This document shows, piece after piece, positions 51,982-62,054 of a DNA stretch of 64,000 bases. The first letter of the stretch is position 1. Each line of letters begins with the position of its first letter. The notes beneath the pieces were generated by a model. The model was not told where the DNA came from and did no database searches. It saw only the letters and a list, made by a program, of their open reading frames with translations. Origin of the DNA: Methylobacillus sp. (GTDB lineage: Bacteria > Pseudomonadota > Gammaproteobacteria > Burkholderiales > Burkholderiaceae_C); NCBI GenBank assembly GCA_018607835.1, contig JABBAS010000001.1, positions 22,244 to 86,243 on the forward strand, in the 5' to 3' direction. The position numbers were made by a program, and so were the translations under genes.

Positions 51982-53361
51982 ATGGAACTCGCATTTCTAT
52001 TCTCAATGGTTGTCGGACTAATGCTGATCGGTACGCCGATCGCTATTAGTCTGGGCATGGCTTCCACCATTTTCTTGTTGCTACTAAGCGACGCCTCTCT
52101 TGCCTCTATTGCTCAAACCTTGTTTCAAGCAATGGCAGGTCATTACACCTTGCTGGCAATCCCGTTCTTCATTCTGGCTTCAACCTTTATGTCGACTGGC
52201 GGTGTGGCTAAGCGAATCATCCGTTTTTCAATTGCGCTCGTTGGGCACTTTCCCGGCGGCCTGGCTATTGCTGGTGTATTTGCGTGCATGATGTTTGCCG
52301 CGCTGTCAGGCTCGTCTCCTGCGACAGTTGTAGCGATCGGCTCTATTGTTATTGCTGGCATGAGGCAGGTTGGCTATACAAAAGAGTTCGCCGCGGGCGT
52401 CATAGCGAATGCGGGAACTTTGGGCATCTTGATCCCACCGAGTATCGTTATGGTCGTCTATGCATCCGCAACAGACGTGTCGGTTGGGCGCATGTTTTTG
52501 GCTGGTGTTGTGCCGGGAATCATGGCGGGACTCATGCTCATGGTCACGATTTACATCATGGCACGGGTAAAAAATCTGCCAAAGGGGGAGTGGAAAGGTT
52601 GGGGCGAAGTTGGCGCGTCTGCTCTCAGCGCTTCAGGGGGCTTGTTCTTAGTCGTTATTATTCTTGGCGGTATTTATGGCGGCGTGTTTACGCCAACCGA
52701 GGCAGCCGCTGTAGCGTCGGTCTATGCGTTCCTTATTTCATGTTTTGTGTATCGAGATATGGGGCCGCTGCATGTTAAAGGCGAGAACACAAAAAACCAC
52801 AGCTTCTTTCAACGCCCATGGACCTTAATTACGGTATTTTTCCACCGCGACACGCGAGATGCATTGTTTCAGGCGGGTAAGCTGACCATCACCTTGATGT
52901 TCATCATAGCCAACGCCTTGATCCTGAAGCATGTCCTAACGGATGAGCAAATCCCACAGCAAATTGCTTCTAGTATGCTGTCGGCCGGTTTTGGCCCTAT
53001 CGCGTTCCTGATCATCGTTAATGTGATCTTGCTAATCGGTGGTCAATTCATGGAGCCATCAGGCTTGTTGATCATCGTAGCGCCGTTGGTGTTTCCAATT
53101 GCCATCGAGCTAGGCATTGATCCGATCCACCTTGGCATCATCATGGTTGTGAACATGGAAATTGGAATGATCACGCCACCTGTTGGCTTAAATCTTTTCG
53201 TGACGTCAGGCGTTGCCGGTATGCCGATGATGAGTGTGGTGCGGGCCGCGCTGCCATTTTTAGGCGTTATGTTTATATTCCTAATCATGGTGACTTACAT
53301 CCCTGCGATTTCAACGTGGTTACCGACATTGTTAATGGGGCCGGAAATAATAACGAAGTAG
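51982..53361 (+). CDS. dctM: TRAP transporter large permease (DctM)
   Basis: GTPIAISLGMAS; AALSGSSPATVVAIGSI; LGILIPPSIVMVVYA; VNMEIGMITPPVGLNLFV. Confidence 0.95.
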   Translation: MELAFLFSMVVGLMLIGTPIAISLGMASTIFLLLLSDASLASIAQTLFQAMAGHYTLLAIPFFILASTFMSTGGVAKRIIRFSIALVGHFPGGLAIAGVFACMMFAALSGSSPATVVAIGSIVIAGMRQVGYTKEFAAGVIANAGTLGILIPPSIVMVVYASATDVSVGRMFLAGVVPGIMAGLMLMVTIYIMARVKNLPKGEWKGWGEVGASALSASGGLFLVVIILGGIYGGVFTPTEAAAVASVYAFLISCFVYRDMGPLHVKGENTKNHSFFQRPWTLITVFFHRDTRDALFQAGKLTITLMFIIANALILKHVLTDEQIPQQIASSMLSAGFGPIAFLIIVNVILLIGGQFMEPSGLLIIVAPLVFPIAIELGIDPIHLGIIMVVNMEIGMITPPVGLNLFVTSGVAGMPMMSVVRAALPFLGVMFIFLIMVTYIPAISTWLPTLLMGPEIITK

Positions 53362-53719
53362 ACGACTATGCGACAAGCTGCGTAAAACGTATGGTTACCG
53401 CCATTCGTGAACAGTGCTTGTCGGTTAGGTTGACGAGTTCGTTGTCAACTCGCCTGATAGCGTCGGCGACTTTAAGCGAATGACACGGACCATGCCGCTA
53501 GCGGGCTATATCGGTTGTGTATCAGCGGCTTGGAACCTGTTGCAAACGCACATACCCAAGCAAATCAAGGAACCGACCCAGCCTGTACCCTCGCGGAGTC
53601 ACAGGCGCTGCAATCCGAGATCACGGGGGCCTTCCTGCAGGTTATTGCCACTTAAGCCGCCGCCTTGCGCGGCTCCTAGTGTCTCTCCCAGACAGCCGTC
53701 AGCGTAGTAGAGTAAAAAC

Positions 53720-55855
53720 ATGACAACACGTATCCCGGAAATTACCCGTTATCAAGATTGGCTGCAAGAAGAGCGCAACCTGTCGTTCGAAAACTATGAC
53801 GCGTTATGGCGCTGGTCCACTAGTGATCTTGACGGTTTCTGGGACAGTATCTGGTCTTATATGGGTATCGAGTCGGCATCGCCGCCTCGTGGGGTGTTAG
53901 CTAAAAACGTGATGCCGGGTGCCGAGTGGTTTCCTGGGGCGACCCTGAACTACGCGACACACGTGTTGCGCCACGTTGGGCGAGCGGATGCGGCTGGCTT
54001 TCCCGCGATTGTGAGTGACGACGAGCGTGGCGAGCGTCGTGCGTTGTCGTGGCCAGACCTCGCGTTGCAAGTGGCGGCGGTTGCAACCCACCTCAAGCAG
54101 CAGGGGGTTGGCCCGGGCGATCGCGTGGTTGCATACCTGCCCAACATTCCTGAAGCGGCCATTGCGCTATTCGCCGTGGCAAGTATCGGTGCGGTCTGGA
54201 GTGTTTGCTCGCCCGACATGGGTAGCAAAGCCGTTGTTGATCGGTTCGCGCAAATTAGGCCCAAGGCACTCATCACCTGCCATGGGGTGTTTTACGCGGG
54301 TAAGGTGGTTGATCGGCGCGACGCGGTGGCACAACTGATTGACGACCTGCCGACATTGACGCACGTGCTCCATGTCGATGCTTTGCGGCCTATCGCCGCG
54401 TCTGTCGACCCCACGGCGCCATCGGCGCCACCACCGGTGCTATCGCCAGCGTGTTCGCATGCACAGTGGGCCGCGGTGGTTAACGTGGATGACGCCCAGC
54501 GCACGGCGCTAGCAGATTTTCAACCGCTGGCAGTCCCTTTTGACCACCCGATTTGGGTGGTTTACTCCAGCGGCACAACGGGGTTGCCCAAACCCATCGT
54601 GCATGGGCACGGTGGTGTGATCCTGACAGCGTTGCTGCTACTCAACATCCATAACGACGTAGGCCCCAGCTACGACGAGAACAGTTGGGGCGAGTGCTTT
54701 CATTGGTATAGCTCAACGGGTTGGATTATGTGGAATGCGCAGATGGCAGGATTGCTTAACGGCACAACCTGCGCCATCTTCAATGGCAGCCCCAGTGGCC
54801 CTAAGGAGGCGCCCGATTGGGGTACCTTGTTCCGCTTTGCTGCGCGTGAGCGCATTACGTTTTTTGGTGCGGGCGCCGCGTTTTATAGCAACGCTATGAA
54901 GGCCGAGCTCGATGTGTCGGCTTGCGGTGACTTAGCCGCATTGCGCACCTGGGGTACCACCGGTTCGCCTTTGAGCGGTGACACCCAGCAGTGGGGTGAG
55001 CGCGCGATGGCAAAAAGCTATCAGGCCGCTGGCTACCCAAATCAGTCGCTTTGGTGGTGCAACATCTCAGGTGGAACGGATTTCGCCGGTGCGTTCATAG
55101 GCGGCAATATCACCTTGCCCCAAATTGAGGGTCAGATGCAGTGCCGCCTATTGGGCTGCGCCGTTGAGGCTTGGAACAGCGAGGGGCAGGTGGTCATTGA
55201 TGACGTGGGCGAGTTGGTTTGTACGCAACCCCTGCCCTCTATGCCGATTTATTTTTGGGGTGATCCAGATGGTAGTCGCTTGTTGGGTAGCTACTTTGAC
55301 ACCTTCCCTGCGGGACAAGGTCGCCGCCTTGGCGGCGGCGATGCACCGCCGGACGCGGGCGCTGTCTGGCGCCATGGGGACTGGTTGAAAGTGACGCCCA
55401 GTGGGCATTGCGTTATTTACGGTCGCAGCGACGCCACGATCAACCGCCATGGCTTGCGCATGGGGACCAGCGAAATTTATGCCGCCGTAGAAGCGCTGCC
55501 CTTCGTGTTGGACAGCATGGTGGTCGACTTAGAGTATCTGGGTCGCGAGAGTCAAATGATTCTATTCGTGGTGCTGCGCGACGATGCCCTTTTGGATGGG
55601 GCGTTGCAGACGGCGCTGCATCAGGCCATTCGGGTTGGCGTGAGCCCACGGTTTCTGCCTGACCAGACGATACAAGCGCCCGAGGTACCGCGCACATTGA
55701 CAGGTAAGAAGCAAGAGCTTCCCATTAAGAAACTACTCTTGGGTCAACCTATCGAGCGGGTACTCAACCGCGACGCAATGGCCAACCCAGGCTGTTTGGA
55801 TTGGTATCAGGCATTTTCCGCCCGTTATAACCAGTCGCGCGGTGCGGCAACGTGA
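53720..55855 (+). CDS. Acetoacetate-CoA ligase
   Basis: WFPGATLNYATHVLR; VYSSGTTGLPKPIVHGHGG; YGRSDATINRHGLRMGTSEIY; LTGKKQELPIKKLLLG. Confidence 0.92.
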   Translation: MTTRIPEITRYQDWLQEERNLSFENYDALWRWSTSDLDGFWDSIWSYMGIESASPPRGVLAKNVMPGAEWFPGATLNYATHVLRHVGRADAAGFPAIVSDDERGERRALSWPDLALQVAAVATHLKQQGVGPGDRVVAYLPNIPEAAIALFAVASIGAVWSVCSPDMGSKAVVDRFAQIRPKALITCHGVFYAGKVVDRRDAVAQLIDDLPTLTHVLHVDALRPIAASVDPTAPSAPPPVLSPACSHAQWAAVVNVDDAQRTALADFQPLAVPFDHPIWVVYSSGTTGLPKPIVHGHGGVILTALLLLNIHNDVGPSYDENSWGECFHWYSSTGWIMWNAQMAGLLNGTTCAIFNGSPSGPKEAPDWGTLFRFAARERITFFGAGAAFYSNAMKAELDVSACGDLAALRTWGTTGSPLSGDTQQWGERAMAKSYQAAGYPNQSLWWCNISGGTDFAGAFIGGNITLPQIEGQMQCRLLGCAVEAWNSEGQVVIDDVGELVCTQPLPSMPIYFWGDPDGSRLLGSYFDTFPAGQGRRLGGGDAPPDAGAVWRHGDWLKVTPSGHCVIYGRSDATINRHGLRMGTSEIYAAVEALPFVLDSMVVDLEYLGRESQMILFVVLRDDALLDGALQTALHQAIRVGVSPRFLPDQTIQAPEVPRTLTGKKQELPIKKLLLGQPIERVLNRDAMANPGCLDWYQAFSARYNQSRGAAT

Positions 55856-55861
55856 GCTAAA

Positions 55862-56773
55862 TCAGGTGGTTTTTTGATTAACCAAATAGATGCCGCTGGC
55901 AACGCCGATGATGGCAACCACGAGTTGCCAGCTCAGCGCTTCGCCCAGCAGACCAACGCCAAATATAAGTGCGAAAACGGGGGCTAAAAATGTAAAGGAT
56001 GCCATCCGCGTTGCGGGGTAGTGGCGTAGCATCCACATCCAAGTCAGGTAGCTCGCGAAAGCGCCGACAACCGATTGCACCGCCAAAGACCACCATGCAA
56101 ATGAGCTAAGCGTTAATGTCCAGGTTTCGCCCCAAGCGAGCGACATCGCTGTCGTCACGATCGCCGCCATGCCGATCTGATAAAACAAGGCCTTCTCAGC
56201 GGGGGCTTGTGCGAGGCGCGTGGTGCGCAAAACAAGGGTGGTCAAGCCCCAAAAAATAGCGGCACAAATTGCCAGCAAATCACCGCGCCAGTGACCGGTA
56301 TCCGTGTCGAGAAGGCCTTCAGAAAAAGCCAGCGTAACGGCACCAAATGCAATGACTAGCCCTGCCCATTGCTTACGCCCTAACCGCTCGGTCGGCACGA
56401 AGCGTGGGAGCAATATGGCAACGACAAAAACCGAGGAATATAAAAAAACCGTGAGGCGTGAGGCGTTGGTATGGGCCAACCCCCAATAAATACCGACAAA
56501 CTCGGCCGCGAAGAGGGCCCCCGCCAACAGCCCAGCCTTTAGCGTTTGGTCTGCATTAAATAAAGGCACGCCGCGAACCGCTGACCACAGCCAAAGTACC
56601 GCCGTAGCCAGCCAAAACCGGATGCTGGCTTGCCACATCGGCGGGATTTCAGTGAGGGTCGCCTTGATAAGGATTTGCTGTAAGCCCCAAAAAGCGCAAC
56701 AGGTTACGAGTAAAACGATCGCGAGCCTATCGAGACGGTCATGCCGTTTGACGGGGGCGATGGGCGTAGACAT
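55862..56773 (-). CDS. DMT superfamily transporter (EamA domain)
   Basis: Ten TM segments, duplicated EamA-like halves. Confidence 0.9.
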   Translation of the reverse strand: MSTPIAPVKRHDRLDRLAIVLLVTCCAFWGLQQILIKATLTEIPPMWQASIRFWLATAVLWLWSAVRGVPLFNADQTLKAGLLAGALFAAEFVGIYWGLAHTNASRLTVFLYSSVFVVAILLPRFVPTERLGRKQWAGLVIAFGAVTLAFSEGLLDTDTGHWRGDLLAICAAIFWGLTTLVLRTTRLAQAPAEKALFYQIGMAAIVTTAMSLAWGETWTLTLSSFAWWSLAVQSVVGAFASYLTWMWMLRHYPATRMASFTFLAPVFALIFGVGLLGEALSWQLVVAIIGVASGIYLVNQKTT

Positions 56774-56782
56774 GGGCGTTAT

Positions 56783-57286
56783 TTAGGGCGCAACAGCTAG
56801 GAATCGGCTACGGTGGTAGCCCAGAGCGGCGGGTTTGTCGGCCAGCTCGCTGGTGTGGATGGCGTCCACCCACCCAATAAATATGTAGTGGTCACCGGCC
56901 TCCACACGTTGGTGTACGTGGCACTCTAGCGTCGCGAGCGCGCCTGGGATGAGGGGCACACCGGCTATTCCGTGGTCGATGGACAAGTCGGCGAAGCGGT
57001 CCTCCACCCGACTGGCGAAACGCATGGCTAAGGCCTCTTGGTCTGCGGCCAAAATATGGATCGCGAAGTTGGGGTTGCCCGTGAACGCTGCGATCGTGCG
57101 GGAGCTTTTATCGAGGCTCCATAAGACCAGAGGCGGCGTTAACGACACGGCGTTAAAAGAGTTCACCGTTAGGCCAATGGGCGCGCCATCCGCATCTTGT
57201 GTCGTCACAATTGTCACGCCGGTGGCGAATTCAGCTAGAGCGACCCTGAGGTTCTGAGGCGATACGGAATTGGTTTTTTCTAGCAT
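56783..57286 (-). CDS. Flavin reductase family protein
   Basis: FATGVTIVTTQDADGAPIGLTVNSFNAVSLTPPLVLWSLDKSS. Confidence 0.93.
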   Translation of the reverse strand: MLEKTNSVSPQNLRVALAEFATGVTIVTTQDADGAPIGLTVNSFNAVSLTPPLVLWSLDKSSRTIAAFTGNPNFAIHILAADQEALAMRFASRVEDRFADLSIDHGIAGVPLIPGALATLECHVHQRVEAGDHYIFIGWVDAIHTSELADKPAALGYHRSRFLAVAP

Positions 57287-57376
57287 GGCTAGAATCTACC
57301 GCAGAAAAGCGGCGACTACTGCCGTAAGGGTGACTTTTCTGCATATCCGCCACGCTCGATTCCCTACAATATCAGC

Positions 57377-58324
57377 ATGTACCAACGCCTTGTTAAGCCT
57401 TTATGGCAACGTATCGCGATCAGCCTTTGCCTGCTGGGTAGTCTCGGTATCGTTGCGCACGCGCAGGCGGGCGCCCTTGCCAAGGGGCGCCACGGGGGAC
57501 TGGCGCCAGATATCCATGCCCAGCGCTTGGAGCGGCAGGTCTGTGAGGCTTGGTTGCCGCGTTTGCCCGGCGTCACGATGGGGCTTTGTCGCACTGCGGG
57601 ACTCGATGCAACGGGGGGGCGCAGCGTGCTTGGTCGCCCGCTCTACCGTGTTGAGGTGCGTGCCAAGCAACCTAAGCTGCGCGTCTTAGTCGTGGGTGGT
57701 ATTCATGGTGATGAGTTAACGTCAGCGGGCTTGGTTTTGCGCTGGCTGCAGTTAACGCGTGATGACCCTGCTGATGCCTACTGGCGATTTATTCCGGTGC
57801 TTAATCCAGACGGTTTGCTGGCCACCCCAGCAAACCGTGTAAACGCGAACCGTGTTGACCTCAACCGCAATATGCCTACCCATAACTGGGAGGTAGAGAC
57901 TAAAAAATACTGGGAAGTCCGCACCCGAAAAGACCCGCGACGCTGGCCAGGACCGGCAGCCGGCTCAGAGCCAGAAACACAGTTTCTGATTAACGAAATA
58001 AATACGTTTTCACCTGATTTGATCGTCAGTATCCATGCGCCTTATGGCATTCTCGATTTCGATGGCGCCCTGCCACCACCCGAAAAGCTGGGGCGTTTGC
58101 ATCTTGATCGATTGGGCGTGTACCCCGGGTCGGTGGGGAACTATGGGTCGCTTGAGTATCACGTTCCCGTCGTGACGGTGGAGCTTGTTCACGCTCTGGA
58201 GCCGCCCACGGATGTCGAAGCACGAAACATGTTGCGTGATCTCAATACGTGGATGGGACTGCGTTTGCTAGAGCCTGCACCAAGCCAACAGCAAGCGTCC
58301 TCAGTGGCCGGCGAGGCGCGCTAA
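57377..58324 (+). CDS. M14 family zinc peptidase (murein peptide amidase-like)
   Basis: VVGGIHGDELTSAG; NPDGLLATPANRVNANRVDLNRNMPTHNW; signal peptide. Confidence 0.87.
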   Translation: MYQRLVKPLWQRIAISLCLLGSLGIVAHAQAGALAKGRHGGLAPDIHAQRLERQVCEAWLPRLPGVTMGLCRTAGLDATGGRSVLGRPLYRVEVRAKQPKLRVLVVGGIHGDELTSAGLVLRWLQLTRDDPADAYWRFIPVLNPDGLLATPANRVNANRVDLNRNMPTHNWEVETKKYWEVRTRKDPRRWPGPAAGSEPETQFLINEINTFSPDLIVSIHAPYGILDFDGALPPPEKLGRLHLDRLGVYPGSVGNYGSLEYHVPVVTVELVHALEPPTDVEARNMLRDLNTWMGLRLLEPAPSQQQASSVAGEAR

Positions 58325-59292
58325 GTTAGCGGTTCTTCGGTGGACGTTGCCAACGCTGCGCAGCGCTGAATGGTTTCAAGCAGCCATTGGTGAGCGGGGC
58401 GCTGTTCAGCGTGGCGGTGCCACAGCGCATCGACATGTATGTCTGGCACCTGCAGGGGCAACTCACGAATTGTCATGGCGTGCGCCATGCCGGTTGTATT
58501 TACAAAGTCCGCGGGCAGCACGGTCAAAAGGTCAGAGCTCACAACCACGCGGCCAGCGGTAAAAAACTGATTAACGGTCATGACCACGCGCCGCTGTTTA
58601 CCCCGCATGCGCAAGGCCTCGTCAACAAAGCCGAAGGGGCGGCCCGAAAAACTCACCAACAGGTGCCGTGCCGCGCAGAATTCGTCCAGCGCTAGTTGTT
58701 TCTTCTTAGCCAGCGGGTGGTCGCGACGCATCACCACCACGTAGCGCCCGCTATAAAGCCGCGAGTGCAAAAAACTAGGTGAGGCCTCGTGCAAATGCAC
58801 CGCATCCAGCTCGGCCATTACGCCTGGGAAATGCCCCACGGCTATGTCCACGCCCCCTTTCTCTAAAAGGGTGCGCGGGTCGCGGGTGGTCAGTGGTAGT
58901 ACGCGCATGCTGACACCGGGTGCCACCGCATCCAATGTGCTCACCAGCGGCGGCATCAAGTCGGCCGCGGTCGCGTCGGACATGGCCAAAATAAAGGTGT
59001 CTTGTGCCTGAGTGTGGTCAAACCCCTCGGGGGCAATCGACTCGCGCAGCTGAGACAGCGCTGCGCGCACCGAAGGCCATAAAGCCAACGCGCGTGCGGT
59101 CGGCTCGACGCCAAAGCCTTGACGCCTTACCAGATCGTCTTGCAAGGCTTCGCGCAAGCGGCGGATGGCGTTGCTGACGGCGGGTTGCGTCATGGCGAGG
59201 TTGTCGGCCGCGCGCGTGAGATTGCGCTCTGCCATGACCTCGTCGAATACGCGTAGTAGGTTGAGGTCCAGTTGTTTAAAGCGAATTGGCAT
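58321..59292 (-). CDS. LysR family transcriptional regulator
   Basis: FKQLDLNLLRVFDEVMAERNLTRAADNLAMTQPAVSNAIRRLRE. Confidence 0.95.
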   Translation of the reverse strand: MPIRFKQLDLNLLRVFDEVMAERNLTRAADNLAMTQPAVSNAIRRLREALQDDLVRRQGFGVEPTARALALWPSVRAALSQLRESIAPEGFDHTQAQDTFILAMSDATAADLMPPLVSTLDAVAPGVSMRVLPLTTRDPRTLLEKGGVDIAVGHFPGVMAELDAVHLHEASPSFLHSRLYSGRYVVVMRRDHPLAKKKQLALDEFCAARHLLVSFSGRPFGFVDEALRMRGKQRRVVMTVNQFFTAGRVVVSSDLLTVLPADFVNTTGMAHAMTIRELPLQVPDIHVDALWHRHAEQRPAHQWLLETIQRCAALATSTEEPLT

Positions 59293-59412
59293 ATCGGCTA
59301 ACTATACGATTGGTGAATGAACAGTATTCTAAAGATAAATTATAAATATCTCAGGGTTTACCCTATGATTCGTTCATCGGGTTAGTTCTTCAACAAAAAA
59401 CGGAGTTTAAAA

Positions 59413-59787
59413 ATGAACGCAGCAGTTATCACCGCGGTCCAATCCAACGACGCAGTCAACGCCAGCGCAATCGGTGCACGCATCCGGCTTGCCGCTGTTC
59501 GCTTTTACAACGCAGCCATCGCGATGGCCGATGCGTACGCTGTGAAAGCAGCACGCCGTCGTGCAGACCAGCGCTTTTTAGCTATGGCGCAAAGCGACCC
59601 CCGCGTTATGGCCGAATTGCAAGCCGCGCGTCTGCGTGCGGAAGATGACAGCTTCGACGTGGCTTTGACACCAATGGGAATCGAGGCGCCCGCCGCGCCT
59701 GCTAAGCGCCCCTTTGCCCAAGCAATCGCGCCGATCTCAACCGTTTTGAACTCACGTGGCCGTCGGGTGCACTTGCACTACATCTGA
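59413..59787 (+). CDS. Hypothetical Ala/Arg-rich 124-aa protein, divergent from LysR gene
   Basis: Open frame flanked by an upstream AT-rich promoter region and a downstream terminator; no family recognised. Confidence 0.6.
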   Translation: MNAAVITAVQSNDAVNASAIGARIRLAAVRFYNAAIAMADAYAVKAARRRADQRFLAMAQSDPRVMAELQAARLRAEDDSFDVALTPMGIEAPAAPAKRPFAQAIAPISTVLNSRGRRVHLHYI

Positions 59788-59832
59788 GCCGTTTGGAGCA
59801 AGACAAGCGCTTGGCGCTGATCGCCTCAAATT

Positions 59833-59869
59833 AAAAGCCGCCGATGCAAAGCATCTGGCGGCTTTTTTT
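59833..59869 (+). terminator. Intrinsic terminator after the hypothetical gene
   Basis: AAAAGCCGCCGATGC-AAA-GCATCTGGCGGCTTTTTTT. Confidence 0.88.
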
Positions 59870-59919
59870 ATTGCCTAACGTGCAGGGCGGCAGGCCGTAA
59901 CCTGCGGCCCCCAACCTGT

Positions 59920-61764
59920 TTACGCGCCTAAGCGTGCGGCCCACAGGCTGCGGGTATCCAGCAGCGCTTGTGGCAGGTTGTGTGCCAGCTTGTCAAACAA
60001 TTCTGTGTGAAGATCAAGCTCCGCGCGCCAAGCTGTCGGGTTGATGCTGGTGACGGCATCGAACGCGTGCTCGCTAAAGTCCAGCCCAGTCCAGTCCAGA
60101 TCTTGGTAATGAGGCGTCACCCCCGCAAGGTGTTCCGCCCCGCCGGTCTTGCCCTCAATGCGGTCAATCATCCACTTCAGTGCGCGCATGTTTTCGCCAA
60201 AGCCGGGCCAAACAAATTGGCCGTCCTCGCCCTTACGGAACCAGTTGGTGGTGAAGATCTTTGGCAGTACCGCACCCGTCTGACCCAACTGCTCACCCAT
60301 GTTGAGCCAATGCTGGAAGTAGTCGCTCATGTTGTATCCCGCAAACGGGAGCATCGCGAACGGGTCGCGGCGCACAACACCCTGAGCGCCGAAGGCAGCA
60401 GCCGTGGTCTCAGAGCCCATGGTGGCAGCCATGTAAACACCCTCTGTCCAATTGCGTGCCTCGGTAATCAGCGGTACCGTGTCTGAGCGTCGGCCGCCGA
60501 AAATGAAGGCATCAATTGCCACGCCCGCCGGGTCGTCCCATGCCTCATCCAAGGCGGGGTTATTGGTTGCGCCGACGGTAAATCGGGCGTTGGGGTGTGC
60601 CGCTTTCGCGCCGGTCTCTTTCGCGATGGCTGGCGTCCAGTCCTTGCCCTGCCAGTCAATCGCGTGTGCGGGTGCTTCGCCCATGCCTTCCCACCACACA
60701 TCGCCGTCGTCTGTGAGCGCGACGTTCGTAAAAATCACGTCGCGGTTCAGGCTTTCCATGCAGTTTGGATTGGTCTTCATGTTGGTGCCTGGAGCGACGC
60801 CAAAATAACCCGCCTCTGGGTTGATCGCGCGCAGCCGACCGTTGGCGTCGGGTTTGATCCACGCAATATCGTCGCCAATGGTGGTTACTTTCCAACCCTC
60901 AAAGCCTTTTGGAGGTATCAGCATCGCGAAGTTTGTCTTGCCGCAGGCGCTGGGGAATGCTGCCGCAACGTGGTACTTTCGACCTTCTGGGTTGGTGACG
61001 CCCAAAATCAACATGTGCTCAGCCAACCAGCCCTGTGTGCGGCCCATGGTCGATGCGATACGTAGCGCGAAGCACTTCTTACCTAGCAAAGCGTTACCAC
61101 CGTAGCCCGAGCCGTAAGACCAAATCTCACGGGTCTCTGGGTAGTGAACAATGTACTTGGTGTCTGGGTTGCAAGGCCAGGCCACATCGGTCTGCCCCGC
61201 TTCTAACGGTGCGCCAACGGTGTGCATGCAGGGTACAAACTCGCCGTCCGTTCCCAAAACATCTAGCACGGCCTTGCCCATGCGCGTCATGAGGCGCATG
61301 TTGACGGCTACATAGGCGCTGTCTGACAACTCAACGCCAATGTGGGCAATGGGTGAGCCGAGTGGCCCCATAGAAAATGGCACAACATACAGCGTGCGCC
61401 CGCGCATCGAACCGGTGAACAGCGGTTTTAGCGTTGCGCGCATGGCCGTCGGGTCCATCCAGTTATTGGTGGGACCGGCGTCTTCTTCTTTTGCGCTACA
61501 AATATATGTGCGGTCCTCGACGCGGGCAACGTCTGAGGGGTCAGAGCAGGCGAGGAACGAGTTAGGGCGCTTAGCTGCGTTGAGTCGGCGCATGGTCCCT
61601 GCATCAACCATTTGCGTGCAGAGGCGGTCGTATTCTGCTTGGCTGCCATCACACCACACCACGTCACGGGGCTGGGTGAGGTCGACCATGTCTTGAACCC
61701 AAGCCAGCAGCTTGGGGTGTTTAACGTAATCGGGCGCGTTAAGGGCGATTGTTGTGGCTGACAT
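59920..61764 (-). CDS. pckG: Phosphoenolpyruvate carboxykinase (GTP)
   Basis: [44 protein letters not shown]; start set at MSATTIAL. Confidence 0.96.
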   Translation of the reverse strand: MSATTIALNAPDYVKHPKLLAWVQDMVDLTQPRDVVWCDGSQAEYDRLCTQMVDAGTMRRLNAAKRPNSFLACSDPSDVARVEDRTYICSAKEEDAGPTNNWMDPTAMRATLKPLFTGSMRGRTLYVVPFSMGPLGSPIAHIGVELSDSAYVAVNMRLMTRMGKAVLDVLGTDGEFVPCMHTVGAPLEAGQTDVAWPCNPDTKYIVHYPETREIWSYGSGYGGNALLGKKCFALRIASTMGRTQGWLAEHMLILGVTNPEGRKYHVAAAFPSACGKTNFAMLIPPKGFEGWKVTTIGDDIAWIKPDANGRLRAINPEAGYFGVAPGTNMKTNPNCMESLNRDVIFTNVALTDDGDVWWEGMGEAPAHAIDWQGKDWTPAIAKETGAKAAHPNARFTVGATNNPALDEAWDDPAGVAIDAFIFGGRRSDTVPLITEARNWTEGVYMAATMGSETTAAAFGAQGVVRRDPFAMLPFAGYNMSDYFQHWLNMGEQLGQTGAVLPKIFTTNWFRKGEDGQFVWPGFGENMRALKWMIDRIEGKTGGAEHLAGVTPHYQDLDWTGLDFSEHAFDAVTSINPTAWRAELDLHTELFDKLAHNLPQALLDTRSLWAARLGA

Positions 61765-61968
61765 GAGAACTCCTAATAATAAAAACACATCTCGCCTGCG
61801 CTTTCAGGAGCCAGAGAGTGCTCTGGCAAAAAGGCGCATGCGACAGGTGTTTTAGGGTGGGGAGAACTGGGTGAAACCCCGTCATTGTATAAAACGGCGG
61901 AGAAGTTACCAAGCAGTTACACGACATCTGCTTCCAGCGTGTGGTTATCAAGGCACGAACAGGGCGAA

Positions 61969-61998
61969 AAAAAGCCGTACCCGGGGGTACGGCCTTTG
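61969..61998 (-). terminator. Intrinsic terminator downstream of amtB
   Basis: Minus strand GGCCGTACCC-CCGGGTACGGC-TTTTTTT. Confidence 0.8.
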
Positions 61999-62054
61999 GA
62001 AAGCCACCGAAGTGGCACTCCTGCTACTGCTTAAGCGCGTTACGCTGCTGTAAC

